In this document: piece by piece, positions 1-6,650 of the stretch | Position numbering within the stretch: position 1 is the first letter of the stretch | How the letters are laid out: each line of letters starts with the position of its first letter | Source: an uncultured Acetatifactor sp. | GTDB taxonomy: Bacteria; Bacillota; Clostridia; Lachnospirales; Lachnospiraceae | DNA: 22,868 nucleotides | NCBI GenBank assembly: GCA_934394665.1 | Contig: CAKRRS010000040.1 | Coordinates: 1-22,868, forward strand | Direction of reading: 5' to 3' | Notes under the pieces: model-generated | Database searches by the model: none | The model's input: only the letters and a program-made list of their open reading frames with translations | Told to the model about the DNA's origin: nothing | Made by a program: the position numbers and the translations under genes

Positions 1-882
1 AAGATCAAGAGAGCACTGTGTGCACAGGGCGCATTTGAGGGCGTACATTACTCCTTCTTCTCCCCTTCCGATCTGAACCTCTTAGATCTGCCTGAGGATG
101 CACCGGAGAGACATGCGATCCGTCTGATCAATCCGATCAATGAGGATCTGTCCCTGATGCGTACCACACTGGCACCCCAGATGATCCACGCGATCGCACG
201 CAACCAGAAGAACGGCTGTCTGGAAGGCAGAGTATACGAGATCGGCAACAAGTTCATTCCTAAGGATCTGCCCTTAACCGAGTATCCCGATGAGAGAGAG
301 ACCATCTGTATCGGTATCTGGGGTAAGGAAGAGAGCTTCTTTACCCTGAAGGGACTGGTTGACACTGTGGCAGAGACTCTGTTCATTGACTTTGAATATG
401 TAGAGGATAAGAAGACCTTCTTACATCCCTATCGTACCGCAAAAATCCTGTATAACGGAGAAGAGATCGGTTACCTGGGACAGTTGACCTACGAGATCCA
501 GAAGGAAGAAGATATGCGTGAATCCGCATACATTGCAGAGATCAATCTGAAGGCCCTGCGTCCTGTATACGGCAAGGTTCCTACCTTCACACCGATCTCC
601 AAGTTCGCAAAGGAGACCAGAGATCTGGCACTGGTAATGAACAAGTCCGTTACCTGTGGTGAGGTAGAGAAGGCCATCGAGGAAGCCAGCAGCTTCGTAG
701 AATCCGTAGAACTCTTCGATGTTTACGAGGGATTACAGGTAGGCCCCGAGAAGAAGTCCATGGCATTCACCGTGACCTTTGCTCCGAAGGACGAGGAATT
801 CACCACAGAGGCAGTGGACGGCTATGTGAAGAAGATCCTCAAGAACCTGAACAATAAGCTGGGTGTGGAACTCAGATCCTAA
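1..882 (+). CDS. pheT: Phenylalanyl-tRNA synthetase beta subunit, C-terminal part (5' end outside window)
   Basis: This is the last 293 codons of the beta chain of phenylalanyl-tRNA synthetase, the cytoplasmic alpha2-beta2 enzyme that charges tRNA-Phe. The frame is open from base 1, so the N-terminal tRNA-binding, B3/B4 and B5 regions lie upstream of the window. The segment NPINEDLSLMRTTLAPQMI (about residues 44-62 of the visible part) is the typical PheT core motif. The last ~95 residues, from about PISKFAKETRDLALV, form the FDX-ACB anticodon-binding domain, which ends in the usual KLGVELRS-like tail. The stop TAA is at 880-882. A strong terminator follows, so pheT closes its operon here; pheS would be expected upstream. 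I see nothing unusual in the visible part. Confidence 0.95.
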   Translation, partial: KIKRALCAQGAFEGVHYSFFSPSDLNLLDLPEDAPERHAIRLINPINEDLSLMRTTLAPQMIHAIARNQKNGCLEGRVYEIGNKFIPKDLPLTEYPDERETICIGIWGKEESFFTLKGLVDTVAETLFIDFEYVEDKKTFLHPYRTAKILYNGEEIGYLGQLTYEIQKEEDMRESAYIAEINLKALRPVYGKVPTFTPISKFAKETRDLALVMNKSVTCGEVEKAIEEASSFVESVELFDVYEGLQVGPEKKSMAFTVTFAPKDEEFTTEAVDGYVKKILKNLNNKLGVELRS

Positions 883-890
883 GTTTACAG

Positions 891-919
891 TAGTCATTTC
901 CGAAAAGATATGCTAAAAT
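891..919 (+). promoter_or_regulatory. Candidate sigma-A promoter for the ricT cluster
   Basis: TAGTCA (891-896) is followed after 17 nt by TAAAAT (914-919), with TGC just before the -10 box, making an extended -10 element. The expected start point near 926 lies inside the pheT terminator hairpin. A ricT transcript would therefore lack the 5' arm and would not be terminated by it. This is a motif match only. Confidence 0.45.
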
Positions 920-964
920 AGCAGTTGCAGGCGCATTTTGCGCAGGTGACTGCTATTTTTATTT
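915..964 (+). terminator. Rho-independent terminator after pheT
   Basis: AAAATAGCAGT (915-925) pairs perfectly with ACTGCTATTTT (949-959), with an inner GCGC/GCGC stem, and the run ATTTTTATTTT follows. It lies 33 nt after the pheT stop and overlaps the -10 box of the candidate ricT promoter. Confidence 0.85.
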
Positions 965-1003
965 TAAGTGAAGATGCCACCGGCATCAGTGAGGTAGATA
1001 GAT

Positions 1004-2476
1004 ATGACAAAAGTAATCGGTGTAAGATTTCGTACGGCGGGCAAGGTATATTTCTTCGATCCGCTGCAGTTTGAGATAAAGAGAGGCGACCACGTGATCG
1101 TGGAGACCGCCAGAGGAATTGAGTTCGGTACTGTTGTAGCGGGTGTGCATGAGGTAGAGGATGACAAGGTGATCCAGCCTCTGAAACCCGTGATGCGACT
1201 CGCCGGAGAGAGAGATATCGAGCAGGAGGCTGCCAACAAGGAGAAAGAAAAGGAAGCCTTCAAGATCTGCAAAGAGAAGATTTTAAAGCATGGTCTGGAG
1301 ATGAAGCTGATCGATGCAGAGTATACCTTTGATAACAATAAGGTGCTGTTCTATTTTACGGCGGACGGACGTATTGACTTCCGTGAGCTGGTAAAGGATC
1401 TGGCAAGTGTGTTCAAGACCCGTATCGAGCTGCGCCAGATCGGTGTCCGTGATGAGACGAAGATCCGCGGCGGTATCGGTATCTGCGGACGGCCTTTGTG
1501 CTGTCACAGCTATCTGTCGGATTTCGTACCGGTATCTATCAAAATGGCGAAGGAGCAGAATCTTTCCTTAAATCCGACGAAGATCTCCGGAGTCTGCGGC
1601 AGACTGATGTGCTGTCTGAAAAATGAAGAAGATACTTACGAAGAGCTGAACCGCAAGCTTCCCGGTGTGGGTGATTATGTGACGACGGCAGACGGACTGC
1701 ACGGCGAAGTACAGAGCGTGAATGTATTGCGTCAGCTGGTTAAGGTACTGGTGGAAGTCGGTGACGAGAAGGAACTGAAGGAGTACGAGGCTGATACCTT
1801 ACAGTTCAAGAGACGTCGCGGTAAGAAGGGCGGACAGGAACTGTCCAAGGAAGAGCAGCGCGAGCTGGAAAAGTTAGAGCAGATCGAGGAAAAAGAAGAG
1901 GCACTGGAACGCGAGGAAAAACGCGCGGAGCAGCGTCCGGATCGTAGAGAACAGAGAGCAGATAGCGAAAATCAGAACCGCAGTGACAATCGCAGACGTG
2001 ACGGCCGCAGAGATGACAACCGCAGAAATTATAATCGCGGTGAGGGCAATCGCAGTGCCGACAATCGAAATGAGAATCGTGGCGAGAACCAGAACCGAAA
2101 CGACAACCGTGGCGAGAACCGTAACAATGACACTCGCCGAGACAATAACCGCGGCAGTGCCGACAATCGAAATGAGAATCGTGGCGGAGACGGCCGTGTG
2201 AATGAAAATCGCAGCGGTGAGAATCGAAATGACAACCGCAATCGTGATAACCGGAATGACAGACGCCGTGACAACCGGTATCAGAACAGAACGGACGGAC
2301 AGGGAAGAGACAATGGCAATGCGCAGGATGCTGAGCAGCCAAACACGCAGGGACAGGTACCACAGGACGGTGAGCACAGATCCCAGCGAGACAGTTCTTT
2401 CCGCAGAAGACCCAGACACGGCGGCAGAAGAGACGCAGACGGAAGAAAACCGGAGAATACAAATAATGAAGGTTGA
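1004..2476 (+). CDS. ricT: RicT (YaaT, PSP1-domain) RNase Y-associated protein with a long disordered Arg/Asn/Asp-rich tail
   Basis: RicT is part of the RicA-RicF-RicT (Y-complex), which works with RNase Y in mRNA maturation and is needed for sporulation and biofilm formation in Bacillus. Residues 1-270 are the conserved PSP1/RicT body. Two cysteine clusters of the form CxxxxCC (C161, C166, C167 and C198, C203, C204) match the iron-sulfur ligands reported for the Ric complex. Residues ~275-315 are a charged helical segment (EEQRELEKLEQIEEKEEALE). Residues ~310-490 are extremely rich in R, N, D, E and G, with almost no hydrophobic residues. At 490 aa the protein is far longer than the ~275 aa Bacillus protein, and the excess is this tail. 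The ATG at 1004 is preceded by GAGG. The usual Firmicutes order ricT-(yabA)-trmN6-rsmI is kept, without yabA. Confidence 0.9.
   Translation: MTKVIGVRFRTAGKVYFFDPLQFEIKRGDHVIVETARGIEFGTVVAGVHEVEDDKVIQPLKPVMRLAGERDIEQEAANKEKEKEAFKICKEKILKHGLEMKLIDAEYTFDNNKVLFYFTADGRIDFRELVKDLASVFKTRIELRQIGVRDETKIRGGIGICGRPLCCHSYLSDFVPVSIKMAKEQNLSLNPTKISGVCGRLMCCLKNEEDTYEELNRKLPGVGDYVTTADGLHGEVQSVNVLRQLVKVLVEVGDEKELKEYEADTLQFKRRRGKKGGQELSKEEQRELEKLEQIEEKEEALEREEKRAEQRPDRREQRADSENQNRSDNRRRDGRRDDNRRNYNRGEGNRSADNRNENRGENQNRNDNRGENRNNDTRRDNNRGSADNRNENRGGDGRVNENRSGENRNDNRNRDNRNDRRRDNRYQNRTDGQGRDNGNAQDAEQPNTQGQVPQDGEHRSQRDSSFRRRPRHGGRRDADGRKPENTNNEG
2053..2186 (+). repeat. In-frame direct repeat inside the ricT tail
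   Basis: A 32-bp segment that starts CAGTGCCGACAATCG is present at 2053-2084 and again, identically, at 2155-2186. The 102-bp offset equals 34 codons, so the reading frame is kept and both copies encode SADNRNENRG. Shorter degenerate units (NRGEN, DNRN, NDNR) fill the space between and around them. This suggests tail growth by slippage or unequal recombination. Confidence 0.85.
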
Positions 2477-3203
2477 ACTGAAGGAAAAGGAACGTATTGA
2501 TGACCTTCAGCGGAACGGTTATCAGATCATACAGAATCCGGAGAAATTCTGCTTTGGTATGGATGCGGTGCTTTTGACGGGATTCGCTCATGCGAGAGAA
2601 AAGGATACTTTGCTAGACCTTGGCACCGGCACCGGAATCATTCCGCTCCTGATGGAAGCCAAATATCATTGTGCGCATCTGACGGGACTGGAGATCCAGG
2701 CGGAAAGTGCAGATATGGCGAGACGCAGTGTGGCATTGAATGATCTGCAGGATCGTATCGACATCGTGACAGGAGACATCAAGGAAGCAGACCGGATATT
2801 TGCGGCTGCTTCCTTTGACTGTATTACCTGCAATCCGCCGTATATGATCGGACAGCATGGTCTGACCAATCCGGAGGAGCCCAAGGCCATTGCCAGGCAC
2901 GAAGTGCTCTGCACCCTGGAAGATGTCGCAAACAGGACAGCGAAGCTTCTGAAGCCCGGCGGACATTTTTATATGGTACACCGTCCATTCCGGTTGGCTG
3001 AGATCATGACCACACTTGTAAAATACAAGCTGGAGCCGAAGCGGATGCAGCTGGTATATCCGTATATTGATAAAGAACCCAACATGGTATTGATCGAGGC
3101 GACCAGAGGGGGTAAATCACGCATGACCGTGGAGAAACCGCTGATCGTGTACAAGGCACCCGGAGTATATATGCCGGAGATTTATGATATTTACGGATAT
3201 TAG
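2466..3203 (+). CDS. trmN6: tRNA1(Val) (adenine37-N6)-methyltransferase family protein (YabB/TrmN6)
   Basis: This is a class I SAM-dependent methyltransferase of 245 aa. LDLGTGTG at residues 50-57 is SAM motif I. NPPY at 123-126 is the amino-methyltransferase catalytic motif used on exocyclic adenine nitrogens. The opening DLQRNGYQIIQNPEKFCFGMDAVLL is diagnostic of the YabB/YfiC group, which methylates A37 of tRNA1-Val. I chose ATG 2466 because the homology begins there and GGAG lies 10 nt upstream. The frame is open further upstream, but that part only reads the ricT tail in another frame. The gene overlaps the end of ricT by 11 nt, implying translational coupling. The exact tRNA target is inferred from the family. 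Confidence 0.88.
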   Translation: MKVELKEKERIDDLQRNGYQIIQNPEKFCFGMDAVLLTGFAHAREKDTLLDLGTGTGIIPLLMEAKYHCAHLTGLEIQAESADMARRSVALNDLQDRIDIVTGDIKEADRIFAAASFDCITCNPPYMIGQHGLTNPEEPKAIARHEVLCTLEDVANRTAKLLKPGGHFYMVHRPFRLAEIMTTLVKYKLEPKRMQLVYPYIDKEPNMVLIEATRGGKSRMTVEKPLIVYKAPGVYMPEIYDIYGY

Positions 3204-3220
3204 AGAGGAGGCAGGAGCTC

Positions 3221-4066
3221 ATGCCCGGAACGTTATATTTGTGCGCGACCCCCATTGGAAATCTGAAAGATATGACACCGCGTGTCGTGGAGACGTTGCA
3301 GACAGTGGATGTGATCGCAGCGGAAGACACGCGCAACAGCATCAAACTGCTGAATCATTTTGATATTCACACGCCAATGACCAGTTACCATGAGTACAAT
3401 AAGGTGGAAAAGGCGCATCAGCTGGTAGGGCAGCTTTTAAACGGTCAGAATATCGCTCTGATCACAGATGCCGGAACTCCGGCGATCTCCGATCCCGGTG
3501 AAGTACTGGTGAAGATGTGCCATGAAAATAATATTACCGTGACATCACTGCCGGGTCCCGCAGCGTGTATTACTGCGTTGACGCTATCCGGTTTAAGTAC
3601 CCGGAGATTTTGCTTTGAAGGATTTCTGCCTGCGGATAAAAAGGAAAAGAAAGCAATCCTTGAGGAATTAAAGACCGAGAGCCGCACCATGATCCTCTAC
3701 GAAGCACCGCATCATCTGATTCGGACGTTGGAAGAGCTGTATGCGACATTGGGAGAGCGGCGGATCACCCTGTGCAGAGAACTGACCAAAAAGTTCGAGA
3801 CCGTGTTCCCTACGACATTGGAAAAAGCATTGGACTACTATAAGACAGAAGAGCCCAGAGGGGAATATGTACTGGTAGTGGAAGGAAAAAGCCCGGAGGA
3901 AAAACGGCAGGAAGAGATCGCATCCTGGGAGTCCATGACCATCGAAGAACATATGGCATATTATGAAGAACAGGGAATGGACAACAAATCTGCCATGAAG
4001 CAGGTCGCAAAAGACAGAGGTGTCGGAAAACGGGAGATTTATCAATATCTGCATGGCAATTCTTGA
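3221..4066 (+). CDS. rsmI: 16S rRNA (cytidine1402-2'-O)-methyltransferase
   Basis: RsmI adds the 2'-O-methyl group to C1402 in the 16S rRNA decoding centre. The 281-residue length is normal. LYLCATPIGNLKDMTPR at residues 5-21 is the family's N-terminal signature. AAEDTRNSIKLLNHF is the second conserved block, and SLPGPAACITALTLSGL forms the SAM pocket of the tetrapyrrole-methylase-like fold. The C-terminal ~45 residues (KQVAKDRGVGKREIYQYLH) form the small helical RsmI-specific domain. A strong GAGGAGG site precedes ATG 3221, 17 nt after the trmN6 stop, so it is in the same operon. Confidence 0.95.
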   Translation: MPGTLYLCATPIGNLKDMTPRVVETLQTVDVIAAEDTRNSIKLLNHFDIHTPMTSYHEYNKVEKAHQLVGQLLNGQNIALITDAGTPAISDPGEVLVKMCHENNITVTSLPGPAACITALTLSGLSTRRFCFEGFLPADKKEKKAILEELKTESRTMILYEAPHHLIRTLEELYATLGERRITLCRELTKKFETVFPTTLEKALDYYKTEEPRGEYVLVVEGKSPEEKRQEEIASWESMTIEEHMAYYEEQGMDNKSAMKQVAKDRGVGKREIYQYLHGNS

Positions 4067-4088
4067 GAAATTGCAGAAACGAGGCAAA

Positions 4089-4262
4089 ATGACGAACTGT
4101 GACGCATGTGTCAATTATGAATATGATGAAGATTATGAGTGTTATTGTTGCATGGTGAACCTGGATGAGGACGAAATGTACCGTTTCCTGTCCGGTACCC
4201 AACAGGAATGTCCCTATTTCCGTTTGGATGACGAATATGCAGTGGTAAGACATCAGATGTAA
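4089..4262 (+). CDS. Small Cys-rich acidic protein, DUF6472-like
   Basis: This 57-aa protein begins MTNCDACVNYEYDEDYECYC. It has six cysteines in the order C4xxC7, C18xC20-C21 and C41, with many Asp/Glu and Tyr residues, and ends in RLDDEYAVVRHQM. I recall this pattern from a small family of unknown function (DUF6472) that sits after rsmI in Lachnospiraceae; this is memory, not a search. The spaced cysteines suggest binding of zinc or another metal. I chose ATG 4089 because the Cys-rich homology starts there and GAGG lies 4 nt before it. Reading back to 4020 would overlap the end of rsmI. It lies 22 nt after rsmI in the same cluster. Function unknown. Confidence 0.8.
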   Translation: MTNCDACVNYEYDEDYECYCCMVNLDEDEMYRFLSGTQQECPYFRLDDEYAVVRHQM

Positions 4263-4320
4263 GGGTAAAAATTACCAGAAGCGATTGAAAAAAGTCTGCT
4301 TAAATGGTAGAGAATGCTGA

Positions 4321-4349
4321 TTGTGAAAGCGAAAACAGAGTAGTATAAT
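4321..4349 (+). promoter_or_regulatory. Candidate sigma-A promoter upstream of lrgAB
   Basis: TTGTGA (4321-4326) and a perfect TATAAT (4344-4349) are separated by 17 nt. The predicted start near 4356 would give a leader of about 210 nt to lrgA. A terminator-like hairpin begins almost at the start point. Confidence 0.65.
4324..4337 (+). promoter_or_regulatory. Catabolite-response element (cre), CcpA site
   Basis: TGAAAGCGAAAACA matches the consensus TGWAANCGNTNWCA at 13 of 14 positions by eye. It overlaps the -35 box and the spacer of the lrgAB promoter, a position where CcpA binding would repress. CcpA control of lrgAB-type genes is known in some Firmicutes. That it operates here is inferred. 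Confidence 0.6.
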
Positions 4350-4351
4350 AC

Positions 4352-4396
4352 GGAGTTGCGTGCTGTGAAAGAGCAGTGCGCAGCTTCTTTTTATTT
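4352..4396 (+). terminator. Hairpin with U-tract: terminator of the ricT cluster or lrgAB attenuator
   Basis: GTTGCGTGCTG (4355-4365) pairs with CAGTGCGCAGC (4374-4384) with three G-U wobbles, extends outward by three more pairs, and is followed by TTCTTTTTATTT. It stops readthrough from the upstream cluster. Because it starts at the predicted start point of the lrgAB promoter, it could also attenuate that transcript. Confidence 0.75.
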
Positions 4397-4565
4397 ACAT
4401 AAGTAACGCGGAGAATTTGAATGCTTGCATGCGGATGAATCCCATAAGTCCATAATTCGCAAGGGGCGTTTTGGTAAGTATTGTGAGTAGTGTCTTTTGA
4501 GCGGTTATGCATGTTTTATTAGTATAGAAGAAGTGTAATACGAACAGAAGTAAAGGTGAAACATT

Positions 4566-5018
4566 ATGAAGTATGTAAAGCAGCTTTCCATCATTTTAGG
4601 AATCTCCTTTTTAGCAGAACTGTTGGAGATTCTGATTCCGCTTCCGATAGCAGCCAGTGTCTACGGTCTCGTGATCATGCTGGTGGGTCTGATCACCGGT
4701 CTGATTCCATTGGAAAAGGTTGAGACCGCAGCAGATTTTCTGGTAGATGCCATGTCTATCATGTTCGTACCGGCTACTGTGGGAATCATGGCAAGCGCGG
4801 ATGCATTAAAAGAAATGCTCCTTCCGATCTGTGTGATCACGCTGGTGTCTACCGTGCTGATCATGATTGTGACCGGACGGGTATCCCAGCGCATTATCCG
4901 CAGTCAGAGAAAGACCGCAAAGAAAGCGATTGCAGGCAACGCTAACACAGAGGAAACAGTTGTCGGAAGTATGCGAGATGCCGTAAGCGATGTCGCAGCA
5001 GCAAAGGAGGAAAAATAA
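4566..5018 (+). CDS. lrgA: CidA/LrgA family membrane protein
   Basis: This is a 150-aa integral membrane protein with about four hydrophobic segments in residues 1-112. The family motif IPLPIAASVYGLVIMLVGL occupies about residues 25-43, with the FVPATVGIM block at about 73-81. A polar ~38-residue tail follows the last membrane span. LrgA/CidA proteins were first described as holin-like modulators of murein hydrolases. The Bacillus homologue PftA forms a pyruvate-facilitating transporter with PftB. The gene abuts lrgB (stop at 5016-5018, start at 5019), so the pair is co-translated. No lytSR two-component gene is in the window. The promoter cre site favours a role in carbon-overflow metabolism, which is an inference. 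Confidence 0.88.
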   Translation: MKYVKQLSIILGISFLAELLEILIPLPIAASVYGLVIMLVGLITGLIPLEKVETAADFLVDAMSIMFVPATVGIMASADALKEMLLPICVITLVSTVLIMIVTGRVSQRIIRSQRKTAKKAIAGNANTEETVVGSMRDAVSDVAAAKEEK

Positions 5019-5711
5019 ATGAACGAAGTATTGAGTCAGTCTATTTTCTTCGGAATTGCGATTACTTTAGTGACTTATGAGATCGGTCTGTGGATCAAGA
5101 AGAAGACCGGAAAGGCAATCGCGAATCCGCTATTGATCTCAGTCATCTTGATCGTGGCAGTATTGTTACTGCTTCATATAGATTATGACACTTATGCCAA
5201 CGGGGCACAGTATATCAGCATCTTCCTGACCCCGGCAACGGTCAGCCTGGCGGTTCCACTATACCGTCAGCTGGAACTGTTAAAGACCTATCCGAAGGCT
5301 ATCTTCGGCGGCATCATTGCCGGTGTACTGACCGCTATGGTAAGTGTCTTTGTACTTAGCCTGATGTTCGGACTGAATCATGAGCAGTATGTTACGCTCC
5401 TGCCGAAGTCTATTACGACAGCAATTGGTATGGGCATTTCCGAGAAAATGGGTGGTATCGTGACGATTACGGTAGTTGTTATCATTGTGACCGGCATCCT
5501 GGGCAATATTCTGGCAGATACCATCTGCCATCTGTTCAAAATTGAAGATCCGATTGCAAAAGGATTGGCCATCGGCACCAGCGCCCATGCCCTGGGAACC
5601 GCCAAAGCCATGGAACTGGGCGAGATCGAAGGTGCCATGAGCAGCCTGTCTATCGTAGTTTGCGGTGTTTTGACGGTAATTTCCGTATCTATATTTGCAA
5701 ACTTTATCTGA
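5019..5711 (+). CDS. lrgB: LrgB family membrane protein, partner of LrgA
   Basis: This 230-aa, highly hydrophobic protein has the normal LrgB length. Signatures are NPLLISVILIVAVLLLLHI near residues 37-55, LTPATVSLAVPLYRQ near 70-84, LLPKSITTAIGMGISEKMGG near 127-146 and GTSAHALGTAKAMELGEIEG near 186-205. It acts with LrgA in the cytoplasmic membrane, either as a pyruvate-type transporter (PftB-like) or as an autolysis modulator. An AAAGGAGG site lies at the end of lrgA. A terminator 30 nt after the stop closes the two-gene operon. Confidence 0.93.
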   Translation: MNEVLSQSIFFGIAITLVTYEIGLWIKKKTGKAIANPLLISVILIVAVLLLLHIDYDTYANGAQYISIFLTPATVSLAVPLYRQLELLKTYPKAIFGGIIAGVLTAMVSVFVLSLMFGLNHEQYVTLLPKSITTAIGMGISEKMGGIVTITVVVIIVTGILGNILADTICHLFKIEDPIAKGLAIGTSAHALGTAKAMELGEIEGAMSSLSIVVCGVLTVISVSIFANFI

Positions 5712-5740
5712 TATGCTTATAGTTGATAGGTATGTGGAAA

Positions 5741-5776
5741 ATGATCAGCGCAATCTAAGGCGCTGATTATTTTTTG
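5741..5776 (+). terminator. Terminator after lrgB
   Basis: ATGATCAGCGC (5741-5751) pairs with GCGCTGATTAT (5760-5770) with one G-U wobble, across an 8-nt loop, and is followed by a T run. Confidence 0.88.
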
Positions 5777-5886
5777 GATGAATTAATTTTTATATGAAAA
5801 GTATAACAACGATACCTGTGTATATGCCTTTTAGCTTTATATTAATGTTTAAGTATGAAAAAGATGATGTGGATCAGGCGAATAAG

Positions 5887-5915
5887 GAATAGATAGAAAA
5901 TTATTGCGCATACTA
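5887..5915 (+). promoter_or_regulatory. Candidate sigma-G (forespore) promoter
   Basis: GAATA (5887-5891) and CATACTA (5909-5915), separated by 17 nt, match the remembered sigma-F/sigma-G pattern (GNATR, then CATNNTA). They lie 31 nt upstream of a small CotF-like gene. No good sigma-A promoter is visible in this gap, which supports spore-specific expression. Not tested. Confidence 0.6.
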
Positions 5916-5945
5916 ACCTCGCAAAGAATAAAAGGAGGTTAGCAC

Positions 5946-6131
5946 ATGAGCGATATTTCAGAATTGGATCTGCAGAATCTGCGCCACTTAATCGGCGGTT
6001 TCGACACGACCCACTGCAAAATGCAGGAGTACGCCAAAGAGGCGGAGGACCCGAAGGTAAAACAGTTTTTTGAAAAGGGTGCCAAAAGTGCCATGGAGAA
6101 CAAACAGCAGCTTATGAAGTTTTTGCAGTAA
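5946..6131 (+). CDS. Small CotF-like spore protein, first of a pair
   Basis: This 61-aa, largely helical protein (MSDISELDLQNLRHLIGGFD, then THCKMQEYAKEAEDPKVKQF) resembles one helical hairpin of the ferritin-like CotF/spore-coat group, in which His and Glu residues recur along two helices. There is no signal peptide or membrane segment. A perfect AAAGGAGG site lies 8 nt before ATG 5946. The next gene, also CotF-like, starts 12 nt after its stop. The candidate sigma-G promoter upstream and the partner gene suggest a role in or on the forespore. The exact function is unknown; assignment rests on remembered similarity and context. Confidence 0.75.
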   Translation: MSDISELDLQNLRHLIGGFDTTHCKMQEYAKEAEDPKVKQFFEKGAKSAMENKQQLMKFLQ

Positions 6132-6143
6132 GGAGGCAGCAGA

Positions 6144-6398
6144 ATGCAGGAAAAGACAATGGTAGCAGATACTCTGGCCGGGATCAACGGGGAGCTGACC
6201 CGTTATGCGGGAATGATCGCCCAGTCGGAGAACAAGGAGTTAAAACAGACACTGAAGCAGTTCCGTACGGCTTGCGAACAGTCACAGGAGGAACTGTATC
6301 AGATCGCCAGAGAAAAGTCTTATTATGTGCCGGCGGAGAAAGCCACCGCGGAAGAAGTGGCACATGTGAGAAGTCTGTTTACGCAGGGAACTCTGTAA
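6144..6398 (+). CDS. CotF-like spore coat protein
   Basis: This 84-aa protein has two predicted amphipathic helices (about residues 5-27 and 31-57) and then YYVPAEKATAEEVAHVRSLF, the conserved C-terminal motif of CotF-like coat proteins. MVADTLAGINGELTRYAGMI is the typical opening. GGAGG lies 7 nt before ATG 6144, and the gene sits 12 nt behind the 61-aa gene, so the two are co-transcribed. Bacillus CotF is cleaved into two coat polypeptides; here two separate short genes may play comparable roles, which is speculation. No targeting signal is visible. Confidence 0.8.
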   Translation: MQEKTMVADTLAGINGELTRYAGMIAQSENKELKQTLKQFRTACEQSQEELYQIAREKSYYVPAEKATAEEVAHVRSLFTQGTL

Positions 6399-6488
6399 GC
6401 TGAAAAGCAGCATATGAGATGCCGGTGTCAGAGAGATACTCCGGCAAAAAATGTTATTTCATACTATTTTGAAAATGTAAAAATACTT

Positions 6489-6534
6489 GGGACCGAGTTC
6501 TGTGTGGAGCAGGACTTGGTCTCTTTTATGTTTT
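6489..6534 (+). terminator. Terminator after the CotF-like pair
   Basis: GGGACCGAGTTC (6489-6500) pairs with GGACTTGGTCTC (6512-6523) over 12 bp with three G-U wobbles, and TTTTATGTTTT follows. Confidence 0.82.
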
Positions 6535-6561
6535 ACCTATATAAATTGATTAGGATTGTTT

Positions 6562-6650
6562 GTGCCGTGGGCACCGCAAAGCAGCCCATATTGCAATGTG
6601 AATCTACGAGGCACATTGCGATTACCGCTGACGCAAGAAAACGTCTGCGG
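6562..6650 (+). ncRNA. Possible structured RNA: three tandem hairpins upstream of spmA
   Basis: Hairpin 1: GTGCC-GTG-GGCAC (6562-6574). Hairpin 2: TTGCAATGTG (6591-6600) with CACATTGCGA (6612-6621), 10 bp including one wobble. Hairpin 3: CCGCTGACG (6625-6633) with CGTCTGCGG (6642-6650), 9 positions with one T-T mismatch. They are closely spaced between the cot terminator and spmA. I do not recognise a known riboswitch, and the function is open. Confidence 0.3.

Larger units (their letters stand above)
4263..4565. other. 303-nt intergenic region between the DUF6472-like gene and lrgA
   Basis: I see four elements here: a small hairpin GGTAA-AAA-TTACC right after the stop (4264-4276), a sigma-A-type promoter with an embedded cre site (4321-4349), a terminator-like hairpin (4352-4396), and about 165 nt of leader with no convincing ORF or further structure before the AAAGGTG ribosome site of lrgA. 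Confidence 0.7.

Noticed and set aside
2202..2465. Upstream extension of the trmN6 frame
   Set aside because: It only reads the ricT tail in another frame; methyltransferase similarity starts at ATG 2466.
1806..2591. Long minus-strand frames opposite the ricT tail (261 and 181 aa)
   Set aside because: They arise from the biased RN/RD codon repeats of the tail; their translations are low-complexity Cys/His/Arg or Ile/Val/Ser runs with no RBS.
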